In this document: one piece after another, positions 15,584-23,721 of the stretch
Position numbering within the stretch: the stretch's first letter is position 1
Layout: every line of letters starts with the position of its first letter
Source: Hyella patelloides LEGE 07179
GTDB taxonomy: Bacteria; Cyanobacteriota; Cyanobacteriia; Cyanobacteriales; Xenococcaceae
NCBI RefSeq assembly: GCF_900659865.1
Contig: NZ_LR213819.1
Location: 1 to 32,653 of the forward strand
DNA: 32,653 nt
Direction: 5' to 3'
The notes under the pieces: model-generated
What the model saw: only the letters and a program-made list of their open reading frames with translations
The model's database searches: none
Told to the model about the DNA's origin: nothing
Translations under genes and position numbers: made by a program

Positions 15584-16871
15584 ACAAATTCGTCAATCTC
15601 CCCAAAAAAGATTTGATAAAGGACAAATAGTTGCTCAATGGCTTGCTAAGAATATCTATCAAAGTCGTCAAGAAAAACCAAAATTTCAAAAAGCTCCTGG
15701 TATTTTATTACGAAAAAAATCTCCTTTACTTTTAGCAAAATCCAATCAGAAAATTTATCGACCAGAAGCAAGTCTTAAACAAGGATGTTTTCGTACAGGA
15801 GAAACGAAATTTGGTTGTTTAGATTTAGCTGGAAATGGCAATTGGGCAGATACTATTGAGAAAAAACTAGAAACTGTAGCGGAAAAAAGCGATGTCAATC
15901 TTATCTTGGAAAACCCTAAGCAAAAAAGTGATTTACCCGATAGTTTATTTTCTCGTAAAAAATTCTGGCAAAATTGGGCAAATCAAGGAACAAATACAGT
16001 ATTAGTGATTAGTCCCTGGTTAGAAAATCAAGAAAAAACTAAATTGCGAAGGGAAGCATTAGAAGCCAATATTGCTCTACAATTTATGCAACCAATGCCT
16101 ACCCCTGAAGATTATCGGGCAGTTAATATTATTTTAGGTCTATTATTAAAAGCGAAATGGCAACCTGTTGGTTTAGAGCCTCTACAAAACCCTCAAGCAG
16201 CAGAAATTGTCATTGGTTTTGATGCAGGAAAAAATAGAAGTATGTACTATGGAACAAGTGCTTTTGCTATTCTTGATGATGGGCAAAGTTTAGGATGGGA
16301 AATACCCGAAGCACAACCAGGAGAGAAATTAAGCGGAGAAGCTGTTTTAAGAACTATTCTCAATATTATTTATCGCTTTCAAAGAATTCAAAATCGATTA
16401 CCCAAACGCGTTTTATTACTAAGAGATGGTTTAGTGCAGTGTAATGAATTTGAAGAAGCCGTTGCAGCATTAGAAAGTGATAATATTGCAGTCGATCTTT
16501 TAGGAGTCAGAAAAAGTGGTGCTGGAAGAATGGCCATTTTGCCACATGAGTCAGAATATTTATCAGACCCACAGCCAGGAACAGCTATACTATCTCAAGA
16601 TGGCAATACCTTTAGAATTGTCACCTCTAAAGCTCTAGCAGGAAGCACAGCACTTCCTTTGCAAGTAGTTAGAGATTATGGTAATGCACCTTTGGAAGTG
16701 TTAGCACAACAAGTAGATCGTCTCTGTATGTTAAATCCCGCTAGCGGTTATGCCTCTAGTCGTTTACCCTATGTGATTCATTTTGCTGACAAAATGGCAA
16801 AGGAGGTACAACGTTTAGGAACAGTTAGCATCTTACAAGGTGTGGATAGAGAAAAAATTTTCTTTGTTTAA
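15576..16871 (+). CDS. Long prokaryotic Argonaute, C-terminal fragment (L2, MID, PIWI nuclease)
   Basis: Numbering follows the frame-corrected 714-aa protein, in which this part is residues 284-714. The MID domain (about 390-490) has the guide 5'-phosphate pocket pattern: Lys437 and Arg441 (EKTKLRRE), Gln452 (IALQF) and Lys475/Lys477 (LLLKAKWQP). The PIWI domain (about 490-714) has Asp499 (VIGFDAG), a glutamate-finger candidate Glu533 (QPGEKLSGE), Asp567 (LLLRDGLVQ) and a fourth ligand in YVIHFADKMA (Asp688 or His685). The spacing of 34 and 34 residues between the first three equals that in Thermus Ago as I recall it. The frame is open from just after a stop at 15561. It has no ATG before the MID domain (first usable codon is a TTG at 15906), which argues against an independent gene. 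Predicted catalytic if expressed. Confidence 0.82.
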   Translation, partial: VFEQIRQSPQKRFDKGQIVAQWLAKNIYQSRQEKPKFQKAPGILLRKKSPLLLAKSNQKIYRPEASLKQGCFRTGETKFGCLDLAGNGNWADTIEKKLETVAEKSDVNLILENPKQKSDLPDSLFSRKKFWQNWANQGTNTVLVISPWLENQEKTKLRREALEANIALQFMQPMPTPEDYRAVNIILGLLLKAKWQPVGLEPLQNPQAAEIVIGFDAGKNRSMYYGTSAFAILDDGQSLGWEIPEAQPGEKLSGEAVLRTILNIIYRFQRIQNRLPKRVLLLRDGLVQCNEFEEAVAALESDNIAVDLLGVRKSGAGRMAILPHESEYLSDPQPGTAILSQDGNTFRIVTSKALAGSTALPLQVVRDYGNAPLEVLAQQVDRLCMLNPASGYASSRLPYVIHFADKMAKEVQRLGTVSILQGVDREKIFFV

Positions 16872-17050
16872 AGTTGAAATAAAAAGAAAAAATAAAATTA
16901 ACTAAAAAAAGCCTCATTACCAATTTGTCTGGTTTCTCTCCACTATAGAGCTTGACTACTATCACTTTTGCGCTTTCTTGTCACCAATGCCTATTACCCA
17001 ATTACAATCCCTACTTCTTCCCTTTTCTCAATCAAGATAAGTAACAAACC

Positions 17051-18379
17051 ATGAAAAAGTTCGATAAAAATTTTTTAAATTTAAAACTTATGTTGGCTAA
17101 AAGTTTGATGCATTTGGGCTGGAAAACTTATGTTTCTCGACTGTTGTGGGGATTAGGATTGAGCTTGTTTGCCATTAATCCCGCTTTAGCCGAACTTTCC
17201 CTTGAAGAAATCAACTCCATTGCCAGACAGACGACAGTATTGATTGCTCCCGGTTTAACTCCTGAATTTATTGAAGAATTAGAAGCAAATCGAAGTAACC
17301 CCTTGGCAAGTCAGAGTAATCCTGATGGAGTCTGGAATCCTGGCTCTGGGGTAATTATTGGTCGCAATCAAAATACTTACTATGTTCTCACTGTAACCCA
17401 TAATTTTAAGCAAAGATATCTAGAGTCTAATATTCCCCACGGAATTCGTACCAGTGATGGCAAAGTTTATGCCATTTCTCAAGTTAATGATGGTAGAGAC
17501 TGTCCTTTAAAAGATGATATTAGCGATCGCACTTTAATTCGTTTTGGCTGCTATTCTGTCTCAATTCCTACTAGAGTAGACGGTACAGACCTGGCTGTAA
17601 TTAGCTTTGAAAGCAAGAGTGAATACCCAATCGCTTCTTTGGGAAGTCCTGAGAATTTAGGAATTGGCGATCGCGTTTATCTTTCTGGCTGGCCCGATCC
17701 TGAAAAGATCAAAGACCCGACAACTGGTAGATGTAAAGGGAGAGTTGCTCGCCGACAACGCCGTTTAGCTTGGACTCCTGTAACTCGCAAGATTGCAGCA
17801 GAAACTAGCGAACACGGTTATAACTTATTTTATTTCGATCTAACTCGTCCAGGTATGAGTGGAGGTCCCGTATTTGATAACAATGGCTTTGTAATTGGGG
17901 TTCATGGTCGAGGTTCCGCAGATAAAGGCAACCTCATCAGGGAATATTGTTCTTTGGATTTAGCGCAAGGAAATAAACTCGCTTTAGAATCAGGTGACTT
18001 TGAATCTAACGATCTCGAAAGGGTAGTACAAGCTGCGGTTAACTATGCTCCGCCTCTATTGTATTCCCAATTTAGTAGCGGTCAGAGTAGTAATAATTTT
18101 CTTTCTTTGTGGACTAATTTAAATATCGATTTGTTATTTAATCGCCAAGCTCCTACCAGAGAATTTATTAATTCTGCTCTAACTGCGATCGCTGAAACTG
18201 ATACTTCCAGTGGTACTTTAGATGTAGCTGTCACTGATGATATTACAGGATCGATCGATCTCCAAACTGAACAAGATGTCGTAGAAGATATTTATCAAGG
18301 TTTTACTCTCAAGAATTTAATACGAGATGAACCTTCTCCTGGATGTGAATTTTTGTTACTGGGCGATTCTTGTGAATAG
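17051..18379 (+). CDS. Secreted trypsin-like serine protease
   Basis: A 442-aa exported protein. The signal peptide core is WGLGLSLFAINPALA, with cleavage near residue 48. If translation starts at ATG 17051 the n-region is long (about 30 residues); ATG 17090 (residue 14) is an alternative start. The chymotrypsin-fold catalytic triad is complete: His117 (LTVTHNF), Asp180 (GTDLAVISF) and Ser270 in RPGMSGGPVF. Unlike HtrA/Deg proteases, no PDZ domain follows. The last 130 residues are poorly conserved, Ser/Asp-rich, and end in a Cys pair region (SPGCEFLLLGDSCE). Substrate is unknown. It follows the Argonaute gene by 179 bp on the same strand, but I see no shared regulatory site. Confidence 0.8.
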   Translation: MKKFDKNFLNLKLMLAKSLMHLGWKTYVSRLLWGLGLSLFAINPALAELSLEEINSIARQTTVLIAPGLTPEFIEELEANRSNPLASQSNPDGVWNPGSGVIIGRNQNTYYVLTVTHNFKQRYLESNIPHGIRTSDGKVYAISQVNDGRDCPLKDDISDRTLIRFGCYSVSIPTRVDGTDLAVISFESKSEYPIASLGSPENLGIGDRVYLSGWPDPEKIKDPTTGRCKGRVARRQRRLAWTPVTRKIAAETSEHGYNLFYFDLTRPGMSGGPVFDNNGFVIGVHGRGSADKGNLIREYCSLDLAQGNKLALESGDFESNDLERVVQAAVNYAPPLLYSQFSSGQSSNNFLSLWTNLNIDLLFNRQAPTREFINSALTAIAETDTSSGTLDVAVTDDITGSIDLQTEQDVVEDIYQGFTLKNLIRDEPSPGCEFLLLGDSCE

Positions 18380-18449
18380 GGGGTGTCACTTAAGGAACGA
18401 GGAACGAGTTAATTTTGGGAAAAATAGTACTACGTTAATGTAGCAAATT

Positions 18450-19610
18450 ATGAATAATCCCTTAACAACAACTCCCAGTCAAAAAATAATTAGCTCGTCG
18501 TTACTCCGCTTGAGAATGAAGTCGCCTTTTTTTGCCACTTTAGCTTTATTCGCTCGTTTTGTTCCTACTGAAACTCTTCCCACTGCTGCAACTGATGGTA
18601 AAGATATTTTTTTTAACCCTGAGTTTTTACGATCTCTTTCCGCACCGCAACAAGATGGTTTATTGTTACACGAAGTTTTACACGCAGCTTTACTTCATGT
18701 GTTACGGAGAGGGGTAAGAGATGCACGACAATGGAATATCGCAGCCGATATTGTAGTTAACGGTATTATTTGCCAACAGGGTTGTTTTGAACTTCCAGAA
18801 GGAGGAATTAGAGATGCTGAGTTAGAACATCTTAGCGTTGAGGAAATTTATGAGTTATTACCGCAACAGCAAAATGAATGTTCTTATTGTTTGGGTAATC
18901 CTGATTTATTAGAAACTTCTCCCTCAAACTCTCTGGGGGGTAATGACAGCCTTTCAGAAGCAAAAAAAGCAGAATTAGAATCCCATTGGCGTAATGCAAT
19001 GCAACAAGCAGCAGTCATTGCTCGCACTAACAATCAGGGAAAATTACCCGCAGGGATGTCCAGAGAATTAGGCGCGTTAGATAATGCACAATTAGACTGG
19101 CGCAGTTATTTATGGCGATATCTAGTTAAAACCCCCACAGATTATAGTGGATTCGATCGTCGTTTTATTGGCAGAGGTTTATATCTAGAAAATTTAGAAG
19201 GGGAATCAGTAAAAGTATACGTTGCAATAGATACTAGCGGTTCGATTGATAACCAACTATTAAAAATGTTTTTGAGCGAGGTTAACGGAATCTTGAACTC
19301 TTATCCTCATTTAGAATGTGAACTTTATTATGCTGATGCGGATGTTTATGGTGCTTATGAATTAAATCCCGATCGTGAAATTCCCAAGCCTCAAGGGGGT
19401 GGGGGAACATCTTTTGTACCATTCTTTGACAAAATAGGCGATCGCTTTAATGGTATGGTAACAGCAGTTTGTGTCTATCTCACCGATGGTTATGGCACTT
19501 TTCCCGAAACCCCACCAGAATTACCCGTATTATGGGTGGTTACCCCAGGAGGTTTAGATTTAGCGCAATTTCCTTTCGGCGAAGCAGTACGCTTATTGAA
19601 TCTTGTCTAG
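18450..19610 (+). CDS. DUF2201-type metallopeptidase-like protein with VWA-like C-terminal domain
   Basis: A 386-aa cytoplasmic protein. The N-terminal half carries a zincin-like helix LLLHEVLHAALLH (His74, Glu75, His78) followed by AADIVVNGII. A CSYC pair is at residues 144-147. The C-terminal domain is VWA-like, with a MIDAS-type DTSGS at 261-265 in VKVYVAIDTSGSID and a later YLTDGYG. In many bacteria such proteins lie beside a MoxR-family AAA ATPase and are thought to act with it as a metal-dependent chaperone or insertion system. No such ATPase is in this window. Whether the HExxH is a working peptidase site is unknown. The gene converges on pyrB with 26 bases between stops. Confidence 0.78.
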   Translation: MNNPLTTTPSQKIISSSLLRLRMKSPFFATLALFARFVPTETLPTAATDGKDIFFNPEFLRSLSAPQQDGLLLHEVLHAALLHVLRRGVRDARQWNIAADIVVNGIICQQGCFELPEGGIRDAELEHLSVEEIYELLPQQQNECSYCLGNPDLLETSPSNSLGGNDSLSEAKKAELESHWRNAMQQAAVIARTNNQGKLPAGMSRELGALDNAQLDWRSYLWRYLVKTPTDYSGFDRRFIGRGLYLENLEGESVKVYVAIDTSGSIDNQLLKMFLSEVNGILNSYPHLECELYYADADVYGAYELNPDREIPKPQGGGGTSFVPFFDKIGDRFNGMVTAVCVYLTDGYGTFPETPPELPVLWVVTPGGLDLAQFPFGEAVRLLNLV

Positions 19611-19636
19611 TTTGAGTAAAAGCTTTTTCGGTACTT

Positions 19637-20617
19637 CTAATTACTGCTTCCAATCAGATATAGCAACGCCATTCTTACCGCAACACCACTAGTTACTTGA
19701 TGGGGAATTAAACTTAATTCAGGATCGTCCATGAGATCGGAAGTAATTTCTACCCCTCGATTAACAGGGCCAGGATGTAATACTTTAACATCAGGATGGC
19801 ATAGTTTAAGGCGATTTCTTGTAATACCGTATCTTTGATGATATTCTCTTAAACTGGGGATAAAGTTACCACTCATTCGTTCTTTTTGTAACCGCAGAGT
19901 CATTACAAAATCAGCATCTTCTAACGCGGGGGTTAATTCCCAATGCAAAAATAATTTATTTGAAGCTTCACCATCGACAATATCTAAAAACAGTTTGGGT
20001 AATAAGGTAGGAGGCGCACATAAATGAACATCCGCCCCTGCTGCTGTCAGACTATAAATATTCGAGCGAGCTACACGAGAATGCAGAATATCCCCCACAA
20101 TAGCTATTTTTTTCCCTGATAAGAGTTCCAAACGAGGATTATCGCGATCCAAAACAGAAGTAAGGGTAAATAAATCTAGTAAGGCTTGAGACGGATGTTG
20201 ATGCAAACCATCCCCTGCATTAAGAATACTAACCCCTGAATCAAGTCGATCCATTTCTTGAGCTATTATCTGGGGTACTCCTGCTTGCTGATGGCGAATG
20301 GTCATAATATTTGCTCCCATCGCCAAATAGGTTTTAGCCGTATCGAGAATGGTTTCCCCTTTTGTTAAAGATGATGTCCCAGGAGCAAAATTAAGAATAT
20401 CCGCAGACAGTCTTTTTGCAGCTAGTTCAAAACTACTACGAGTACGAGTAGAGGGTTCAAAAAACATATTAGCTATTACCTGTCCTTGTAATGCAGGAAC
20501 TTTCTTTGTCCTTCGAGAAAGCACTTCACGGAAACTAGCAGCAGTTTGTAAGACAGCGTTGTATTCTTCAATCGTAAAATCTTCTAAGGATAGAATGTGT
20601 CGGCGTGTCCAAGTCAT
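19637..20617 (-). CDS. pyrB: Aspartate carbamoyltransferase catalytic subunit
   Basis: A 326-aa enzyme of de novo pyrimidine synthesis, condensing carbamoyl phosphate with L-aspartate. Visible family features are the carbamoyl-phosphate loop [12 protein letters not shown] (residues 53-64) and [16 protein letters not shown] (80s loop). Others are [13 protein letters not shown], the nucleotide-fold segment [19 protein letters not shown], and [11 protein letters not shown] near the C-terminus. Length is normal and all motifs are intact. No regulatory pyrI is adjacent, as usual in cyanobacteria. It appears monocistronic on the minus strand, with about 230 bp to the next gene upstream. Confidence 0.97.
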   Translation of the reverse strand: MTWTRRHILSLEDFTIEEYNAVLQTAASFREVLSRRTKKVPALQGQVIANMFFEPSTRTRSSFELAAKRLSADILNFAPGTSSLTKGETILDTAKTYLAMGANIMTIRHQQAGVPQIIAQEMDRLDSGVSILNAGDGLHQHPSQALLDLFTLTSVLDRDNPRLELLSGKKIAIVGDILHSRVARSNIYSLTAAGADVHLCAPPTLLPKLFLDIVDGEASNKLFLHWELTPALEDADFVMTLRLQKERMSGNFIPSLREYHQRYGITRNRLKLCHPDVKVLHPGPVNRGVEITSDLMDDPELSLIPHQVTSGVAVRMALLYLIGSSN

Positions 20618-20749
20618 TACGGTTTTTGGGGGTGCTAAGTGTAAATGCCATCATGTCCTTAGCTATTTTATCCAGAATTTACCGTAACGCCATAAATCAT
20701 CTCAAATCCGAATCACATAACCAGTTTATAGATGAAACCTTTAAACAGT

Positions 20750-20771
20750 GAGACGTATCATGATACGTCTC
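20750..20771. repeat. 22-bp perfect palindrome
   Basis: The arms GAGACGTATCA (20750-20760) and TGATACGTCTC (20761-20771) form a perfect palindrome without a loop. The GAGACG...CGTCTC ends match those of the 10635-10800 element and its relatives, suggesting one family of dispersed palindromes. It lies between pyrB and the methyltransferase gene. Confidence 0.75.
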
Positions 20772-20846
20772 TACACTGAATATTTATTGGGGGTTTTACT
20801 AAATGAATTTGGGATCGCTACTAAACACTTCTATTCTAGATTAAGA

Positions 20847-21977
20847 TTAACGTTTTGTTGCACAAAGAGCCATCCATCCTGCTTTCTTTTCTCCTCTTTG
20901 TTGTGCATAGTAAGCAGGAACACGATAGATTTGAAAATCTGCCAAATCAAATCCAGCAGATAAGCTGTATTTCTCAAAATCCTCCAATTTAGAAGAGCCT
21001 AAATAGGGTTCAGAATTAACCCAAACTTCAGTATCTCGAAAATAACGAGCAACCATGTTGGGTGGAGATAAAAATAATTGACTTTCTAAATGAATCATTA
21101 TCCCACCTTTTTTTAGCAAGCGAAAGCTTTCCGCAAATACTTTTTTTCTAGCACCACAGGGAATTTCATGTAACAAGATATGACTAACAACTAAATCAAA
21201 AGAGTTATCAGCAAATTTAGTTTTTTCTGCATTTTGTTGAGCAAAATAAACTTTTTTATTTAGTGCTTTAGCTCTAGCACTAGCATACCTTAATAATGAT
21301 GCCCCTAAATCAATTCCCCACACTTCTGCATTAGGGTATTTTGAAACATAAGGAAGAGTGCTATGTCCTACGGAACAGCCCATATCTAGAATCTTTTGTG
21401 GAGTCAATTCTGGATAATATTTTAATAAAACATTATTAATTAAGGTATGTCCTAATTCATCATTTAAACCTCCAAACCAACCCATTCCATAAAGAAAAAC
21501 ACCATGATCGTAGGTTGCTCCTGTCCAAAAATCCGAGTTATTATCATCTTGCAGATAACCCCCAGGCATTCGATGAATGTCAGCTTTTAATTGATGACGA
21601 GGATAGTCAAAATCTGAATTCAATTCGACATTTCCTTGATTAATATTTTGAGAAGATTCCCATTCTTTAATTAACCGAGCGCGATCGCTTTTAAGGTCAA
21701 TTGCCACCCTTTTCCAAAGACGATCTTGTAAGATTCTACGGCGTTGATGGGCTGCTTGTACTTCTGGAATTTTATCTAATTGACGACGAATATCACGGTA
21801 CACTATCTCTGAATCATCAGACTCAGAATAGGCAGCAGACATTTCTGTAATCTTGTTATGAAGCAGAGGGAAAAATTGATTACGAAATTCTTTTGTTTCC
21901 TGAGCTAAAACTAAATTTTCTTCAGAGTCAGCTTGAGGAATTAAGGAATGTTTAGTCTGAGAGTAAAGAAAAACCAT
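20847..21977 (-). CDS. Class I SAM-dependent methyltransferase, substrate unknown
   Basis: A 376-aa protein. Residues 1-150 are a helical, charged N-terminal region without a motif I recognise. A Rossmann-type methyltransferase domain spans about 170-340: motif I KILDMGCSVGHS (195-206), the acidic end of strand 2 VWGIDLG, NSFDLVVSHILLHEIP (motif IV region), and LLKKGGIMIHLES as motif V/VI. It ends with WMALCATKR, typical of small-molecule methyltransferases. The wide helix plus catalytic arrangement does not tell the acceptor (quinone, lipid, natural product). It starts at the ATG at 21977. No partner gene is adjacent: the next minus-strand gene upstream ends 99 bp away. Confidence 0.82.
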   Translation of the reverse strand: MVFLYSQTKHSLIPQADSEENLVLAQETKEFRNQFFPLLHNKITEMSAAYSESDDSEIVYRDIRRQLDKIPEVQAAHQRRRILQDRLWKRVAIDLKSDRARLIKEWESSQNINQGNVELNSDFDYPRHQLKADIHRMPGGYLQDDNNSDFWTGATYDHGVFLYGMGWFGGLNDELGHTLINNVLLKYYPELTPQKILDMGCSVGHSTLPYVSKYPNAEVWGIDLGASLLRYASARAKALNKKVYFAQQNAEKTKFADNSFDLVVSHILLHEIPCGARKKVFAESFRLLKKGGIMIHLESQLFLSPPNMVARYFRDTEVWVNSEPYLGSSKLEDFEKYSLSAGFDLADFQIYRVPAYYAQQRGEKKAGWMALCATKR

Positions 21978-22076
21978 AATTATTTCTTTAACAATTCTAA
22001 TTACAAAATTGCAACTTTACTATGTAATTTTAATTGCTTTGTTGACTTCTCGAACATTATATACATAACACTTAAA

Positions 22077-22547
22077 TTAAACATCGGAATTACCTTTAAG
22101 AGAATCAAGCAATTGTCTGGGACGTGCAGCTTTGATTATGGGGTAATCATTAGGATAGTGTAAAAATATATATTGCTCGTATTCATACCAATGTTTTTCT
22201 CCTTTCTCTTTATTACATTCTTGGCAAATAACCCAGAGGTTTTGAAACTCCATTGATAACCAAGGATATTGCGATCGCGGTAATTTATGATCTATGGTTT
22301 TTCCTCCGCGTTCTTGATATTTTTCACTACAAATAGGACAATACCAGTCAGAATTATCTTTGACCCATTTTTTACTTTCTAAAGTCGTTCCGCATTCATA
22401 ATCACCATTAATATACCGCCAGGAATTAAATTGCAGATAATCTTCAAAATCTTGAGCAGTTAATCTATGATATCGTTTTTTGCCGATTTTATTAGCTAGT
22501 TTAAATAATTCTGGTAAGTTTTTTTTCTCTATATTTTCTAAATTCAT
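22077..22547 (-). CDS. HNH endonuclease
   Basis: A 156-aa protein whose C-terminal half is an HNH (beta-beta-alpha metal) nuclease. A first zinc pair Cys70/Cys73 (WYCPICSEKY) is followed by the catalytic TIDHKLPRSQYP (Asp86, His87). Asn103 lies in FQNLWVICQECNKEKG, which also holds the second zinc pair Cys108/Cys111. All expected residues are present, so an active nuclease is likely. The N-terminal 60 residues (LPELFKLANKIGKKRYHRLTAQDFEDYLQF) are specific to this subfamily and could bind DNA. It is last of three co-directional genes (23487 to 22077), 44 bp after its neighbour. No methylase, integrase or phage gene accompanies it, so mobile-element homing or defence are both open. Confidence 0.85.
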   Translation of the reverse strand: MNLENIEKKNLPELFKLANKIGKKRYHRLTAQDFEDYLQFNSWRYINGDYECGTTLESKKWVKDNSDWYCPICSEKYQERGGKTIDHKLPRSQYPWLSMEFQNLWVICQECNKEKGEKHWYEYEQYIFLHYPNDYPIIKAARPRQLLDSLKGNSDV

Positions 22548-22591
22548 CTTGCTTTTATTCTGTTTCTTTTTTGAGATATTTTGCGATTATT

Positions 22592-22969
22592 TTAGCTGTA
22601 ATCAACAATTTCTATTTTATTGTCAGGGAACTGATAATCAATGATTTCCGTAATTTCATTAAGTTCTTGAGCTATTTTTTGTTGTTTGTTGTGAATTTCT
22701 TGTTGGCTAAAATATTTATTTCCTATACGATCTGCTTCTAAAAATAATTCTTCAAGATTGAACTCGCTAATTTGTTCTTTGCGCTGTAACTCAGCAATTG
22801 CTTGATATAGACTAATTACATTATTCCAGCCAATATTACGATATCCATTATTTTTGAGCCATTTTTGATTTTCTCTAATTAATAAATTACGGTTACGAGA
22901 ATTTTTACGCTGAACTTTTCGATAATTCATTCCCTGAAAAGTTTTTGCTTTTAGTTTCTTCTTGACCAT
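22592..22969 (-). CDS. Uncharacterised basic/charged protein (125 aa) in the HNH cassette
   Basis: I do not recognise a family. The N-terminal 35 residues are strongly basic (VKKKLKAKTFQ...YRKVQRKNSRNRNLLIREN), suggesting nucleic-acid contact. The remainder is charged and helical, with coiled-coil-like heptads (FNLEELFLEADRIGNKYFSQQEIHNKQQKIAQELNEITEII), ending in an acidic tail. No Cys or catalytic motif is visible. It starts 11 bases after the stop of the coiled-coil gene upstream and precedes the HNH gene by 44 bases, so the three are probably co-transcribed. Confidence 0.6.
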   Translation of the reverse strand: MVKKKLKAKTFQGMNYRKVQRKNSRNRNLLIRENQKWLKNNGYRNIGWNNVISLYQAIAELQRKEQISEFNLEELFLEADRIGNKYFSQQEIHNKQQKIAQELNEITEIIDYQFPDNKIEIVDYS

Positions 22970-22980
22970 GAGAGAAGTAT

Positions 22981-23487
22981 TTATCCTAAAGTTGATTTTA
23001 ATAACTTAACTAAATCTTTTTTGATTTCATTGATATTATTAAACTGAAGTAAATGCTTAGTTTCAATCGTCAATCTAAGTTTGATAGCATCAACGATATT
23101 TTTTAAATCTTTATTATCTTTTTGTAGTATTTTATTAGCTTTAATTAATTCTTCATTATCGTTTGTTAGCTTTTTAATTTGTTTTTCTAGTTCAGCCTGA
23201 AAACTATTATCATTCGTGTTTGTTGCTTTTTTATTTTGTAATTTTTCAAGTTGAAAAATATAATTTTTAATTTCTTTATTTCTCTTAGTTACCATGGCTT
23301 TTTGAGCAGCTTGAAGACGCTGACGCTTAACTAATTCAGAACCAGCAAATTTTGAGATAGCACGACGAATTATAATTTCATCAACATCCGAATCAGCTTG
23401 AAGATTAATTAACTCTAATGCTCTTTGTGCATCTGCTTTTGTCCAGCCTTCATTATTGAGTAACTGAATCGCTTCTTTTTTATTCAC
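22981..23487 (-). CDS. Uncharacterised coiled-coil protein with UBA-like N-terminus (168 aa)
   Basis: The first 50 residues form two short helices reminiscent of UBA-like or homeodomain-like DNA-binding folds (MNKKEAIQLLNNEGWTKADAQRALELI, then DVDEIIIRRAISKFAGSELVKRQRLQAAQKA). Residues about 75-150 are a Lys/Asn/Glu-rich coiled coil (IFQLEKLQNKK, QAELEKQIKKLTNDNEELIKANKILQKDNKDLKNIV). The C-terminal helix contains NEIKKDLVKLLKSTLG. No family is recognised. It is the first gene of the probable three-gene unit ending in the HNH nuclease and is divergent from the metal transporter genes. Co-oligomerisation with the 125-aa protein is a guess from the coiled coil. Confidence 0.6.
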   Translation of the reverse strand: MNKKEAIQLLNNEGWTKADAQRALELINLQADSDVDEIIIRRAISKFAGSELVKRQRLQAAQKAMVTKRNKEIKNYIFQLEKLQNKKATNTNDNSFQAELEKQIKKLTNDNEELIKANKILQKDNKDLKNIVDAIKLRLTIETKHLLQFNNINEIKKDLVKLLKSTLG

Positions 23488-23662
23488 GAACGTAATTACA
23501 ATTATGGGAAATGACTTAATTGTAAGTATCTCCAGGAAAATATCAAACGATCTGGATCACTACAAATATTAAATGCAACTTACCCTAGAACAAGAAGTTA
23601 CCCTCGCCTAAATCATTACTCATTCAGCAACACCGATAAATTTAAAGATAAATACTGGTGGC

Positions 23663-23697
23663 AATGATAACGGTTTTCATTATACAATGATAATCAT
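23663..23697. promoter_or_regulatory. Two adjacent Fur/Zur-family operator-like boxes
   Basis: Box 1: AATGATAAC-G-GTTTTCATT (23663-23681), a 9-1-9 inverted repeat with one mismatch per arm. Box 2: ATGAT-A-ATCAT (23687-23697), a perfect 5-1-5 palindrome within the same consensus family. They lie 25-59 bases before the transporter start. This pattern matches Fur-superfamily (Fur, Zur, Mur) metal-repressor sites, and the position would block transcription. Which metal is sensed cannot be read from the box. Control of the divergent coiled-coil/HNH unit is also conceivable. Confidence 0.6.
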
Positions 23698-23721
23698 ACT
23701 CATTCTATTTTTTAGTTATTG

